Source: Pedobacter namyangjuensis (GTDB taxonomy: Bacteria; Bacteroidota; Bacteroidia; Sphingobacteriales; Sphingobacteriaceae). From it: 64,000 nt of DNA. This document shows, in pieces, positions 17,903-25,977 of this stretch; position 1 is the stretch's first letter, and every line of letters starts with the position of its first letter. A program made the position numbers and the translations under genes. Location: the NCBI RefSeq assembly GCF_003313325.1, contig NZ_QMHQ01000002.1, forward strand, positions 62,001 to 126,000, given 5' to 3'. The notes under the pieces were generated by a model, which did not search any database, was not told the DNA's origin, and saw only the letters and a program-made list of their open reading frames with translations.

Positions 17903-18009
17903 ATTTTGTGTAATGTACTGCATTTGATTTTCTACTAATTTACTGGAGACTGAAAACTTTAGACCGATATGGGTTTTAGTTTTCTAAAATTAACAAGTAA
18001 CTTGCTTTC

Positions 18010-19638
18010 ATGAACATAGAATTCAATAAAAACGAGGATGTTAATAAACAACTTGTTTATGAACTTAAAACCAAATTAAAAAAAATATACGCCGGTGGAG
18101 GCGAAAAAAATGCAGCTAAACAAAAAGAGAAAGGTAAGTTGCTTGCTAGAGAGCGAATTGCATATTTAACAGATGAGGGACGCGAATTTTTAGAATTGGG
18201 TGCGTTTGCAGCGGACGGAATGTATGCTGAGCAAGGCGGTTGCCCTAGTGCTGGTGTGGTTTGTGGAATAGGTTATGTTAGTGGCAGGCAGTGTATGATT
18301 GTTGCCAATGATGCAACTGTTAAAGCTGGCGCCTGGTTTCCGATGACGGCCAAGAAAAACCTTAGGGCGCAAGAAATTGCGATGGAAAATCGTTTGCCGG
18401 TAATTTATTTGGTGGATAGCGCCGGCGTTTATTTGCCCATGCAGGATGAAATTTTTCCGGATAAGGAACATTTTGGACGCATGTTTAGGAACAATGCTAT
18501 TATGAGTTCTGAAGGAATTGTTCAAATTTCTGCAATTATGGGCTCTTGTGTAGCTGGCGGTGCATATTTGCCAATTATGAGCGATGAAGCGATGATTGTA
18601 GAAGGCACAGGTTCGGTTTTTTTAGCTGGTTCTTATTTAGTCAAATCGGCCATAGGCGAAGATATAGATAACGAAACTTTGGGAGGAGCTACAACGCACT
18701 GCGAAATATCTGGCGTAACAGACTATAAGCATCCTAACGATAAAGCTTGCCTGGATAGTATTAAAAAAATAATGAGCATGATTGGGGCACCCGAAAATGC
18801 TGGTTTTGACAGAATAAAACCTCTGGCTCCAAAATTAGACGAAAAGGAATTGTACGGGATTTTACCTGAAAATAGGGAAAAGCCTTACGAAGTTCGTGAA
18901 ATTATTAAACGATTAGTAGATAACTCTGAATTTGAAGAATACAAGCAGTTATTTGGGCAGAGCATTGTTTGTGGTTTAGCCCGTATTGATGGTTGGGCAG
19001 TTGGTATAGTAGCCAATCAGCGCAACGTTGTAAAATCTAAAAAAGGCGAGATGCAGTTTGGCGGTGTAATTTATTCGGACAGTGCGGATAAAGCTACAAG
19101 GTTTATAATGAACTGCAACCAAAAGAAAATTCCGCTGGTGTTTTTACAGGATGTAACAGGTTTTATGGTGGGTAGCAGATCGGAGCATGGCGGTATTATT
19201 AAAGACGGGGCAAAAATGGTTAATGCTGTTTCAAATTCTGTAGTGCCAAAATTTACAATTGTTATGGGTAATTCTTATGGCGCAGGTAATTATGCAATGT
19301 GCGGAAAAGCTTATGATCCGAGATTAATTTATGCTTGGCCTACCGCCAAAATTGCCGTAATGGGCGGTGCACAAGCTGCCAAGGTGATTTTGCAAATGGA
19401 ACAAGCATCATTAAAAGCCAAAGGCGAAATTATTACGCCAGAAAAAGAACAAGCATTGTTGAAAGAGATAACGGACCGTTACAACAGTCAGACTACGCCA
19501 TACTACGCAGCTTCAAGGCTTTGGGTTGATGGAATAATCGATCCTTTAGAAACCAGAAAAGTTATTTCAATGGGAATTGAAGCAGCTAATCAATCCCCAA
19601 TTAAAAAAGCTTTTAACGTAGGTGTTATTCAAACTTAA
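18010..19638 (+). CDS. Acyl-CoA carboxylase carboxyltransferase (beta) subunit, methylcrotonyl-CoA type
   Basis: The 542-residue protein has the two crotonase-like halves of a carboxyltransferase: N half with MGSCVAGGAYLPIMSDEAMI, C half with GAGNYAMCGKAYDPRL. The GSCVAGGAY wording and the LAGSYLVKSAIGE loop match methylcrotonyl-CoA carboxylase beta rather than propionyl-CoA carboxylase beta, pointing to leucine degradation, where the enzyme carboxylates 3-methylcrotonyl-CoA. The biotin carboxylase/carrier (alpha) subunit is not adjacent, so it must be encoded elsewhere. Its stop abuts the convergent uridine kinase stop. Substrate assignment is by motif memory and could be another branched acyl-CoA. 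Confidence 0.9.
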   Translation: MNIEFNKNEDVNKQLVYELKTKLKKIYAGGGEKNAAKQKEKGKLLARERIAYLTDEGREFLELGAFAADGMYAEQGGCPSAGVVCGIGYVSGRQCMIVANDATVKAGAWFPMTAKKNLRAQEIAMENRLPVIYLVDSAGVYLPMQDEIFPDKEHFGRMFRNNAIMSSEGIVQISAIMGSCVAGGAYLPIMSDEAMIVEGTGSVFLAGSYLVKSAIGEDIDNETLGGATTHCEISGVTDYKHPNDKACLDSIKKIMSMIGAPENAGFDRIKPLAPKLDEKELYGILPENREKPYEVREIIKRLVDNSEFEEYKQLFGQSIVCGLARIDGWAVGIVANQRNVVKSKKGEMQFGGVIYSDSADKATRFIMNCNQKKIPLVFLQDVTGFMVGSRSEHGGIIKDGAKMVNAVSNSVVPKFTIVMGNSYGAGNYAMCGKAYDPRLIYAWPTAKIAVMGGAQAAKVILQMEQASLKAKGEIITPEKEQALLKEITDRYNSQTTPYYAASRLWVDGIIDPLETRKVISMGIEAANQSPIKKAFNVGVIQT

Positions 19639-20274
19639 CTAGCAGAATTTAGACTTTAATTCCTCCGTAATTTCTTCTGTAATTCTGATGATATCATCAG
19701 GCGTATCATGATTGTTAACTACTATCTTATTGCATTCATCGCGGTAAGGTAGTAAAAACTCTTTATAAGCCGGTACCACGTGATTGTGCCATTTGTACAA
19801 CACATCATCTTCCGGATAGCCACGTTCCATTCCATCGCGTTTTATACGGCGTTGTAATGCAACTTCTTCATCGGCCTCAATAAAAATACGAATGTCTAAT
19901 AGGTCTGCAATTTCTTTAAAGTGCAAAATAAAAAGACCTTCAACAATTAAAATGGGAGCAGGCTTAATCTCCAGAATTTTAACAACAGCCAAAGGGTTAT
20001 TAAAATTGTACTCTTTTTTATAAACTACTTCTCCTTTTACAATTTTTTTAATGTCTATTAAAAATTGCTCATCGTCAATTGTAGACGGAAGATCGAAATT
20101 ATAAAGCTTGTTTTCTTCTTGCGTCATTTCTCCTGCCGGGATATAATAATCGTCTTGCGATAATAACGTTACCTCGTCATTTTTAAAATGATGTAAAAAG
20201 CTGTTTAAAAAAAATGTTTTGCCAGAACCGCTACCTCCTGCAATTCCGATAATTAATGGTTTATTGTTGTTCAT
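19639..20274 (-). CDS. udk: Uridine kinase family protein
   Basis: The 211-residue P-loop kinase has a Walker A motif GIAGGSGSGKT near the N-terminus, the QDDYY substrate loop, the IVEGLF strand and an RRIKRDGMERG lid. It phosphorylates uridine/cytidine to UMP/CMP in pyrimidine salvage. An alternative GTG start lies four codons upstream; the ATG at 20274 is preferred. Its start overlaps the end of the LysM gene by 14 bases, so the two form an operon by translational coupling, although their functions look unrelated. Confidence 0.9.
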   Translation of the reverse strand: MNNNKPLIIGIAGGSGSGKTFFLNSFLHHFKNDEVTLLSQDDYYIPAGEMTQEENKLYNFDLPSTIDDEQFLIDIKKIVKGEVVYKKEYNFNNPLAVVKILEIKPAPILIVEGLFILHFKEIADLLDIRIFIEADEEVALQRRIKRDGMERGYPEDDVLYKWHNHVVPAYKEFLLPYRDECNKIVVNNHDTPDDIIRITEEITEELKSKFC

Positions 20275-21637
20275 TCTCTTGAGCACCGTAATTTATATTG
20301 CAGAAAAAACGCTTGTCTAAAGCGCCAACAGCATCTGCTACCGCTTTTGTCATTACAATTATAACATCTTTTGTGGTTTCGTTCTCGGTAAATTTACCAA
20401 CAACCTTTGCAAATGCCGAGCGATTGCTCATCGGATTGGTTACCTTTATTACGGTTCCGATTGGCGCAGTGCGATGTAAAACGTACATTTTCGCTGGGTC
20501 TAAATCTTGGTCTGCTATCCAAACAGCTGTTCCTTTTTCTTCAAACTGCGTAAGGCCGTATCTGCTAGCCGGTAATCTTAAAGATGGATCTTTGATGGTG
20601 TTTGCATTTGTACCAACCGAATCATCCTCATCTTCATCGTTATTGATGCTTGCAACTGCAACAGATCTTGGTGCTGTAATTATTAACTTCTGACCAACTT
20701 TAACCTCGTTGCCTGGCAAGTTGTTAGCCGTTTTAATTTGATAAGTTGTAAGGTTATATTTTTTAGCTATCGAATAAATGGTTTCGCCAGTTAAAACTAT
20801 GTGCTCAAAACCGTTTACAGTTTCTGGTTTGTTGTTGTTTGTAATAACTGGTTTGCTTACCGGCTGTGTTACAACTTTTTCGACTACAGGCTTTGTAACA
20901 ACAGGTTGTGTAACGGCAGGAACAGTTTCCGTAACTACGGTATTATTAGTGCCAATTTTTAAAACTTGTCCGATTCTTAAATTGCTTGAAGTTAACCCGT
21001 TTAATTTTTTGATTTCATCTATAGTTGTACCATACTTTTGCGCTAACAAATTTAAATTTTCTTTAGGCGCAACTGTATGTTCAATTGTGTTTAAAGTTGA
21101 TGGAATGTTTGTGGAAGCTGTAGTTTGGCTCTGTACAGGCGTTGGTGTGTAGGTAGCTGTTTTTACAGGTGCGCTTACAACTTCAGTAGGTGTGCCACTA
21201 GGTATCTTTAAAACCTGACCAACTTGTAAATTGATGGAGTTTAAATTATTAACCTTTTTAATTTCATTTACCGTTGTGCCAAAACGCTCGGCTAACATGT
21301 TCAAGTTATCTTTTGGCTTGATGGTATATTCTGTAAGTCCTGTACTATTGCCAACTACCGGAGCACTAGAAATATTGCTAAACGGAAGCTCGGTAGGTAT
21401 TTTTAACGTAATACCAATTTGTAATTGTTTTGCTTCGTTAAAAGCCATAACATCCTTATAGTTAACGTTATATTTTCTTGCAATAGAATAGTAGGTATCT
21501 TTTGGATCAACCTTGTGGATGATTAATTTTTTTCCCTTGTTGTTCTCAACCCCAACAGAGTCTACAACAGTACTTGCTTTAGCTAGGGATGCTCCCGATA
21601 GAGAGGTAGCTAATAGAATTGTATATATTTTATGCAT
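20261..21637 (-). CDS. Secreted LysM-repeat protein with RlpA-like double-psi beta-barrel C-terminus
   Basis: Starting at 21637 (MHKIYTILLATSLSGASLAKA) the protein has 458 residues and a signal peptide. Four LysM modules are visible at about 38-80, 102-146, 187-230 and 280-325, each with a GT/ENL...A..Y/FGTT..EIK..N..L..G..LKI pattern. They are separated by Thr/Pro/Val-rich linkers. The last 100 residues (APIGTVIKVTNPMSNRSAFAKVVGKF) look like the RlpA/DPBB fold. LysM binds peptidoglycan glycan; the C-domain may process or bind wall. Probably a periplasmic wall-associated protein. The first LysM is divergent. Confidence 0.88.
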   Translation of the reverse strand: MHKIYTILLATSLSGASLAKASTVVDSVGVENNKGKKLIIHKVDPKDTYYSIARKYNVNYKDVMAFNEAKQLQIGITLKIPTELPFSNISSAPVVGNSTGLTEYTIKPKDNLNMLAERFGTTVNEIKKVNNLNSINLQVGQVLKIPSGTPTEVVSAPVKTATYTPTPVQSQTTASTNIPSTLNTIEHTVAPKENLNLLAQKYGTTIDEIKKLNGLTSSNLRIGQVLKIGTNNTVVTETVPAVTQPVVTKPVVEKVVTQPVSKPVITNNNKPETVNGFEHIVLTGETIYSIAKKYNLTTYQIKTANNLPGNEVKVGQKLIITAPRSVAVASINNDEDEDDSVGTNANTIKDPSLRLPASRYGLTQFEEKGTAVWIADQDLDPAKMYVLHRTAPIGTVIKVTNPMSNRSAFAKVVGKFTENETTKDVIIVMTKAVADAVGALDKRFFCNINYGAQENEQQ

Positions 21638-21708
21638 TAAAATTTTAATTCTCGGTTTGAAAAGACAATTATACGAAAAATTTGCTTGCACAATTGCGAA
21701 TATAAAAC

Positions 21709-21724
21709 GATGTGATGACACATC
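21709..21724. promoter_or_regulatory. Inverted repeat between divergent LysM and dps genes
   Basis: GATGTG-ATGA-CACATC, with perfect 6-bp arms around a 4-base centre, lies in the shared upstream region of dps and the LysM gene. It is a candidate operator. Nothing else supports binding. Confidence 0.3.
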
Positions 21725-21813
21725 TATTGTGCTGATGGAGTATTTTTATGAAACCTTTTGTAGCACTGATTTGTTGTTAAGGAAGATTTAAAAATCATAA
21801 AAAAAACACCATT

Positions 21814-22293
21814 ATGGACGCAAAAGAAATAAGCTTAAACGAAAAAGAAGTTAAACCAATTGTTGATATGTTAAACGATTATTTAGCTAATTATCATATC
21901 CATTACCAAAAATTGAGAGGTTGCCATTGGAATATTAAAGGGCAAAACTTTTTTACGTTGCATATTAAGTTCGAAGAATTATATACGAACGCTCAGTTAA
22001 CCATAGATGAGATTGCAGAACGTGTGCTTACTTTAGGAAAACCGCCTCACAGCCGTTTCGCAGATTATATTAAAGAATCTGCTATAAAAGAAGTAGACAC
22101 CATTGGAATGAAAGATATGGATATGGTTGATGCTGTTTTAGAAGATATGGCCAAATTAATTGAGCTAGAACGCGAATTGTTAGAAGCCACCGCAGATGCT
22201 AGTGACGATGGAAGTAACGATATGGTAAACAGATTTATGCAGTTTAAAGAAAAAACAACTTGGATGTTGCGTTCTTTCGCAGGCAAGAAATAA
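21814..22293 (+). CDS. dps: Dps family DNA-protecting ferritin-like protein
   Basis: The 159-residue four-helix protein belongs to the Dps/starvation ferritin family. The inter-subunit ferroxidase residues have the exact Dps spacing: H38 (with W39), H50, E54, D65 and E69. The third position is usually Asp in the characterised Dps proteins I recall, so E54 is a conservative change. It oxidises Fe(II) with hydrogen peroxide and stores iron in a 12-mer. DNA binding would depend on the N-terminal tail, which here is short and rather acidic (MDAKEISLNEKE), so DNA binding may be weak. Monocistronic with a terminator. An OxyR or Fur site was not recognised. Confidence 0.93.
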   Translation: MDAKEISLNEKEVKPIVDMLNDYLANYHIHYQKLRGCHWNIKGQNFFTLHIKFEELYTNAQLTIDEIAERVLTLGKPPHSRFADYIKESAIKEVDTIGMKDMDMVDAVLEDMAKLIELERELLEATADASDDGSNDMVNRFMQFKEKTTWMLRSFAGKK

Positions 22294-22339
22294 AACGATA
22301 CCATAGATTATCCTGAATCTTCGTGATTTCGATTTACAA

Positions 22340-22375
22340 AGAGTAATTAGGTTATGCTAATTGCTCTTTTTTTTG
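22340..22375 (+). terminator. Rho-independent terminator of dps
   Basis: An 11-bp stem (22340-22350 with 22357-22367, one G-T pair), a 6-base loop and eight Ts. Confidence 0.88.
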
Positions 22376-22410
22376 TTACCTAGTAGCAATTAATTTGATA
22401 ACTAAACTGG

Positions 22411-22470
22411 AATGAAGCGGCATCCTTTTTATTTCTGCAAGGAATAAAAAGATACAGTGTAATGCCAGAC
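22411..22470. repeat. Probable intergenic repeat element with hairpin
   Basis: GGCATCC then TTTTTATTTC-TGCAAG-GAATAAAAAG then GTAATGCC makes an imperfect long hairpin: inner stem near 22424-22453, outer GGCAT/ATGCC arms at 22419 and 22461. It resembles recurrent intergenic elements of Sphingobacteriia and is non-coding. Confidence 0.45.
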
Positions 22471-22539
22471 TGACGTAAAATAGTGCACAAAAATTCCTTT
22501 TCCTATAAAAATCAAATGCATTCGCAAAACTCAATTATA

Positions 22540-22547
22540 TATATTTG
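22540..22547 (+). promoter_or_regulatory. -7 promoter box immediately before the UbiD-family start codon
   Basis: TATATTTG matches TAnnTTTG and ends only 6 bases before the ATG at 22554. A transcript starting at the usual distance would have almost no leader. Confidence 0.5.
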
Positions 22548-22553
22548 TGGCAA

Positions 22554-24386
22554 ATGGGATACAAGAATTTAGCAGAGTGCGTGGCCGATTTAGAAAAGCA
22601 CGGACATTTAATTAGAATAAAGGAAGAAGTTGATCCTTATTTGGAAATGGCTGCCATACATTTACGTGTATATGAAAAGCAAGGTCCGGCGTTACTTTTT
22701 GAAAAAGTGAAGGGCAGCAAATTCCCCGCAGTATCTAATCTTTTCGGCACTTTAGAACGCTCTAAATTTATGTTTAGAGATAGTTTATCAAAAGTTGAGG
22801 ATCTAGTTTCATTGCGCAACGACCCTATGAAGGCGTTGAAAAATCCAGTTAAATATGCTGGAACCGCTTTAACAGCAGTAACTGCACTTCCGCTAAAACA
22901 ATCGTTATTTAAAAGCACTTTTGAGAAAACAACCATAAGTAGTTTGCCTCAAATTGTAAATTGGCCCATGGATGGCGGTCCGTTTATTACGATGCCCCAA
23001 GTTTTTACGGAGGATATTGATAAACCAGGGGTGATGAACAGCAATTTGGGTATGTACAGAATCCAACTAGCTGGAAATGATTATATCGCTGATAAGGAAA
23101 TTGGCTTGCATTATCAAATTCATAGAGGAATAGGGGTACACCAAACTAAAGCAAATGCCAAAGGGGAACCTTTAAAGGTGAGTATTTTTGTAGGTGGACC
23201 ACCATCACACCCATTAGCAGCTGTAATGCCTTTACCAGAAGGTTTGTCTGAATTAACCTTTGCGGGTGCATTAGGCGCAAGGCGATTTAGGTATTTTAGA
23301 GATGAGGAAGGGTTTTGCATCTCAGCAGATGCTGATTTTGTAATTACCGGAACGGTTTATCCACAAGAAAATAAACCAGAAGGTCCTTTTGGAGATCACT
23401 TAGGTTATTACAGCTTGACTCATCCGTTTCCTTTGATGAAAGTGCATAACGTTTATCATAAAAAAGATGCAATTTGGTCGTTTACAGTTGTTGGTCGGCC
23501 ACCGCAGGAAGATACCAGTTTTGGTGCGCTAATTCATGAAATAACCGGTTCTGCGATTCCAAAAGAAATACATGGTTTAAAAGAAGTTAACGCGGTAGAT
23601 GCTGCTGGTGTACATCCATTATTGTTTGCTATTGGTAGCGAGCGATATACTCCGTATTTAAAACACCGCAAACCGCAGGAAATTTTAACAATCGCCAATC
23701 ATATTTTAGGTAAAAACCAATTAAGTTTAGCTAAATATCTTTTTATCGCTGCTAGGGAAGACGATGAAACCTTAAGTGCAAATAACATTGAAGGCTTTAT
23801 AACCCATGTTTTAGAACGTATCGATTTAGAGAAAGATTTACACTTTTATACCAATACAACAATAGATACGCTTGATTATAGTGGCGAGGGATTGAACGCT
23901 GGATCGAAAGTTGTTTTTGCAGCAGCAGGGCAGAAGCGAAGAGACCTGATGCGTATTTTGCCAAAGGAGTTTTCTCTACCAAAGGGGTTTGATTATAAAA
24001 TAGCTATACCTGGAGTTTTGGCTGTAACGGCGCCCGGCTTTTTAAGCAAAGCTGATGCCTTGAAGGATATTGAAAATTTGAAAACTGTTTTAAAGGAATT
24101 TGATCTCTTTGATTTGCCTTTAATAGTAGTATGCGACGATGCGCAATTTACTGCTGAAAATATAAATAATCTGGTTTGGGTAACCTTTACAAGAAGTAAT
24201 CCGGCAAGTGATATTGATGGTGTAAATGCCTTTACCGAAAACAAGCATTGGGGTTGCAAAGGACCTGTTATTATTGACGCTCGGAAAAAGCCACATCATG
24301 CACCAGAGTTAATTAAAGATGAAGCGGTGGAGAAGCGCATAAATCGCCTTGCCGAAAAAGGTGGTTCCTTGTTTGGAATTATCTAA
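22554..24386 (+). CDS. ubiD: UbiD family decarboxylase
   Basis: The 610-residue protein belongs to the prenylated-FMN-dependent UbiD family. The signature PEGPFGDHLGYYS is visible near residues 275-290, together with VVGRPPQEDT and DDAQFTAENINNLVWVTFTR. E. coli UbiD is about 497 residues; this longer form resembles the menaquinone/futalosine-route or HP1476-like decarboxylases. It probably decarboxylates an aromatic quinone precursor. The frame opens at TTG (22545), but that codon overlaps the -7 box, so the ATG at 22554 is used. The prenyltransferase UbiX that makes the cofactor is not adjacent. It ends at a bidirectional terminator. Confidence 0.9.
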   Translation: MGYKNLAECVADLEKHGHLIRIKEEVDPYLEMAAIHLRVYEKQGPALLFEKVKGSKFPAVSNLFGTLERSKFMFRDSLSKVEDLVSLRNDPMKALKNPVKYAGTALTAVTALPLKQSLFKSTFEKTTISSLPQIVNWPMDGGPFITMPQVFTEDIDKPGVMNSNLGMYRIQLAGNDYIADKEIGLHYQIHRGIGVHQTKANAKGEPLKVSIFVGGPPSHPLAAVMPLPEGLSELTFAGALGARRFRYFRDEEGFCISADADFVITGTVYPQENKPEGPFGDHLGYYSLTHPFPLMKVHNVYHKKDAIWSFTVVGRPPQEDTSFGALIHEITGSAIPKEIHGLKEVNAVDAAGVHPLLFAIGSERYTPYLKHRKPQEILTIANHILGKNQLSLAKYLFIAAREDDETLSANNIEGFITHVLERIDLEKDLHFYTNTTIDTLDYSGEGLNAGSKVVFAAAGQKRRDLMRILPKEFSLPKGFDYKIAIPGVLAVTAPGFLSKADALKDIENLKTVLKEFDLFDLPLIVVCDDAQFTAENINNLVWVTFTRSNPASDIDGVNAFTENKHWGCKGPVIIDARKKPHHAPELIKDEAVEKRINRLAEKGGSLFGII

Positions 24387-24390
24387 AATA

Positions 24391-24427
24391 AAAAAAGCGT
24401 CGCTAAATTATTTAGCGACGCTTTTTT
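24391..24427. terminator. Bidirectional rho-independent terminator
   Basis: A perfect 17-bp stem (24391-24407 with 24411-24427, core GCGTCGCTAAA) and a 3-base loop, with A-run on one side and T-run on the other, lie between the convergent ubiD and FadL-type genes. Confidence 0.92.
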
Positions 24428-24442
24428 ATGTAATTATAAATT

Positions 24443-25957
24443 TTAGAATCTTAATCCTAAGGTTAAAAATACATTGTTCATGCTGTTTTTAATATTGGCA
24501 ACAGGCTCAGTAAAATTATTTAAAGTATACGGGCTTGATGTTAAGTCGCTGTTTATACGTTGGTAAGCTAAGTCAATAGAATAGTTACTTACTCTATAAC
24601 CTAAACCAGCGCTGATAATTTTTACATCAAATTTTCCATCATCGTCATTTTTGTAAGGGCTACCGTTTACAGCGTAACCGGCTCTCAAACTCAAATTTTC
24701 AATTTTGTACTCGCCACCAACCCTGTAGTTTATCGCACCTTGATAGTTTTCTCTAATTTGAGCATTGTTTTCTCTGAACAAAGTACTATTTCCAATTCCA
24801 TCGTTAGATGATAATTTAATACTAGCGTAGTCTACATAATCAATATCAGCAGAGATAATACCTTGTCCGCCTATAATATAACTAGCACCGAATGAACCTT
24901 TTAAGGGAGTTCTAAGATTGTAGCTGAAATCATATGTTTCACTCTGATTTGTTCCTCTAATTGTTCCTCTATTATCCAAACCTTCAGAGTAACGATCATC
25001 TATCGCGAACCAAGTAGGCGTTTGTAAGGTGGCACCTAATCTCAAATCGCCAACAGGTCTCACAATTATACCTAATCTACCGTTTATACCAGAACCTCTA
25101 GTTTCTTGGCTTTGGTTGAATAATAAATCATAATTGATATTATTACCTGTAAGTGCATCGTTATTATATTCTCTTGCAGTACCTGTTTCTCTAAATTGCG
25201 CATCAGAATTGTATCTTAAATCAATTAAACCAATGGTAGCACCAATGTAAACCTGATTAGAGATATTTAAAGCACCAGAAAAATTAAATTCAGAAACTGA
25301 TCCAGAACGTATCTCGTTCTTCTGTTGGTTATTAAACTGATTTAATGTTCCATCAACAAATGTTTCAGAAAAATAGTTGTTTGCTACGTCATCTCTCGTG
25401 ATCAGGTAATTATCATACGCCATGCGTTCCAAACTTCCGGTTGCAAGATTATTTGGTGCGGTAGAGCCAGCTAATTCTGCAAAATAATCAGTTATAGAGT
25501 TGCTTCCATTTCTACCACCATAATTCGCTTCCATGGTGTAATCATTAGTTCTGTTATATCCAATACCAAAAACCGAACTTATTAAACCTTTTTTGGTGTC
25601 TTGACCAGTTTGTTTATAAACTGGAGCATAGAAAACAGCACCAACTTGATTTAAATTTAATTTACTTTTGTCGGTATTGGTGTTCTCACCTAAATAAGAG
25701 GCTTTTACATTGTTAAGATTAAACTCTGGCGTTAAGCTAAATTCCGATTTAGTGAATAAACCAAGTCCTGCAGGGTTACCACCTAAAGAACTCATATCTC
25801 CACCAACACCAATTTGTGCGCCACCCATTGCTTTAAAACGGGCTGTACTTCCATAATTGGTTTGAGAGAATCTTAATGCGTCATTCGCATATTGAGCGTA
25901 AGTATTACCGGCGGTAGCTACTGTAGCTACCGCAAGCATTAATATCATTTTTTTCAT
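24443..25957 (-). CDS. OmpP1/FadL/TodX-type outer-membrane transport protein
   Basis: The 504-residue barrel has a signal peptide (MKKMILMLAVATVATAGNTYA). The FadL-family N-terminal hatch region follows: NDALRFSQTNYGSTARFKAMGGA and GGDMSSLGGNPAGLG, each a landmark of this group (often called hemin receptor in Bacteroidota annotations). It ends VFLTLGLRF, the aromatic OMP terminus. It probably lets hydrophobic small molecules cross the outer membrane; fatty acids are the textbook substrate of FadL but the ligand here is unknown. It lies 20 bases downstream of the lipoprotein gene and is probably co-transcribed with it. Confidence 0.9.
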   Translation of the reverse strand: MKKMILMLAVATVATAGNTYAQYANDALRFSQTNYGSTARFKAMGGAQIGVGGDMSSLGGNPAGLGLFTKSEFSLTPEFNLNNVKASYLGENTNTDKSKLNLNQVGAVFYAPVYKQTGQDTKKGLISSVFGIGYNRTNDYTMEANYGGRNGSNSITDYFAELAGSTAPNNLATGSLERMAYDNYLITRDDVANNYFSETFVDGTLNQFNNQQKNEIRSGSVSEFNFSGALNISNQVYIGATIGLIDLRYNSDAQFRETGTAREYNNDALTGNNINYDLLFNQSQETRGSGINGRLGIIVRPVGDLRLGATLQTPTWFAIDDRYSEGLDNRGTIRGTNQSETYDFSYNLRTPLKGSFGASYIIGGQGIISADIDYVDYASIKLSSNDGIGNSTLFRENNAQIRENYQGAINYRVGGEYKIENLSLRAGYAVNGSPYKNDDDGKFDVKIISAGLGYRVSNYSIDLAYQRINSDLTSSPYTLNNFTEPVANIKNSMNNVFLTLGLRF

Positions 25958-25977
25958 TTGTGTATGCGTTAATTAGA

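Noticed and set aside
17952..17984. GAAAACT...AGTTTTC inverted repeat before the carboxyltransferase
   Set aside because: The arms are only 7 bases of A/T-rich sequence with a long loop; expected by chance.
20275..20286. GTG start of uridine kinase
   Set aside because: It adds four residues without support; the ATG at 20274 precedes the family N-terminus.
20298..21791. Rightward open frames opposite the LysM gene
   Set aside because: They are antisense shadows of repetitive Thr/Val/Lys-rich LysM coding sequence; the LysM frame has a signal peptide and domain repeats.
22545..22553. TTG start of the UbiD-family gene
   Set aside because: It overlaps the -7 box TATATTTG; the ATG at 22554 begins the conserved protein.
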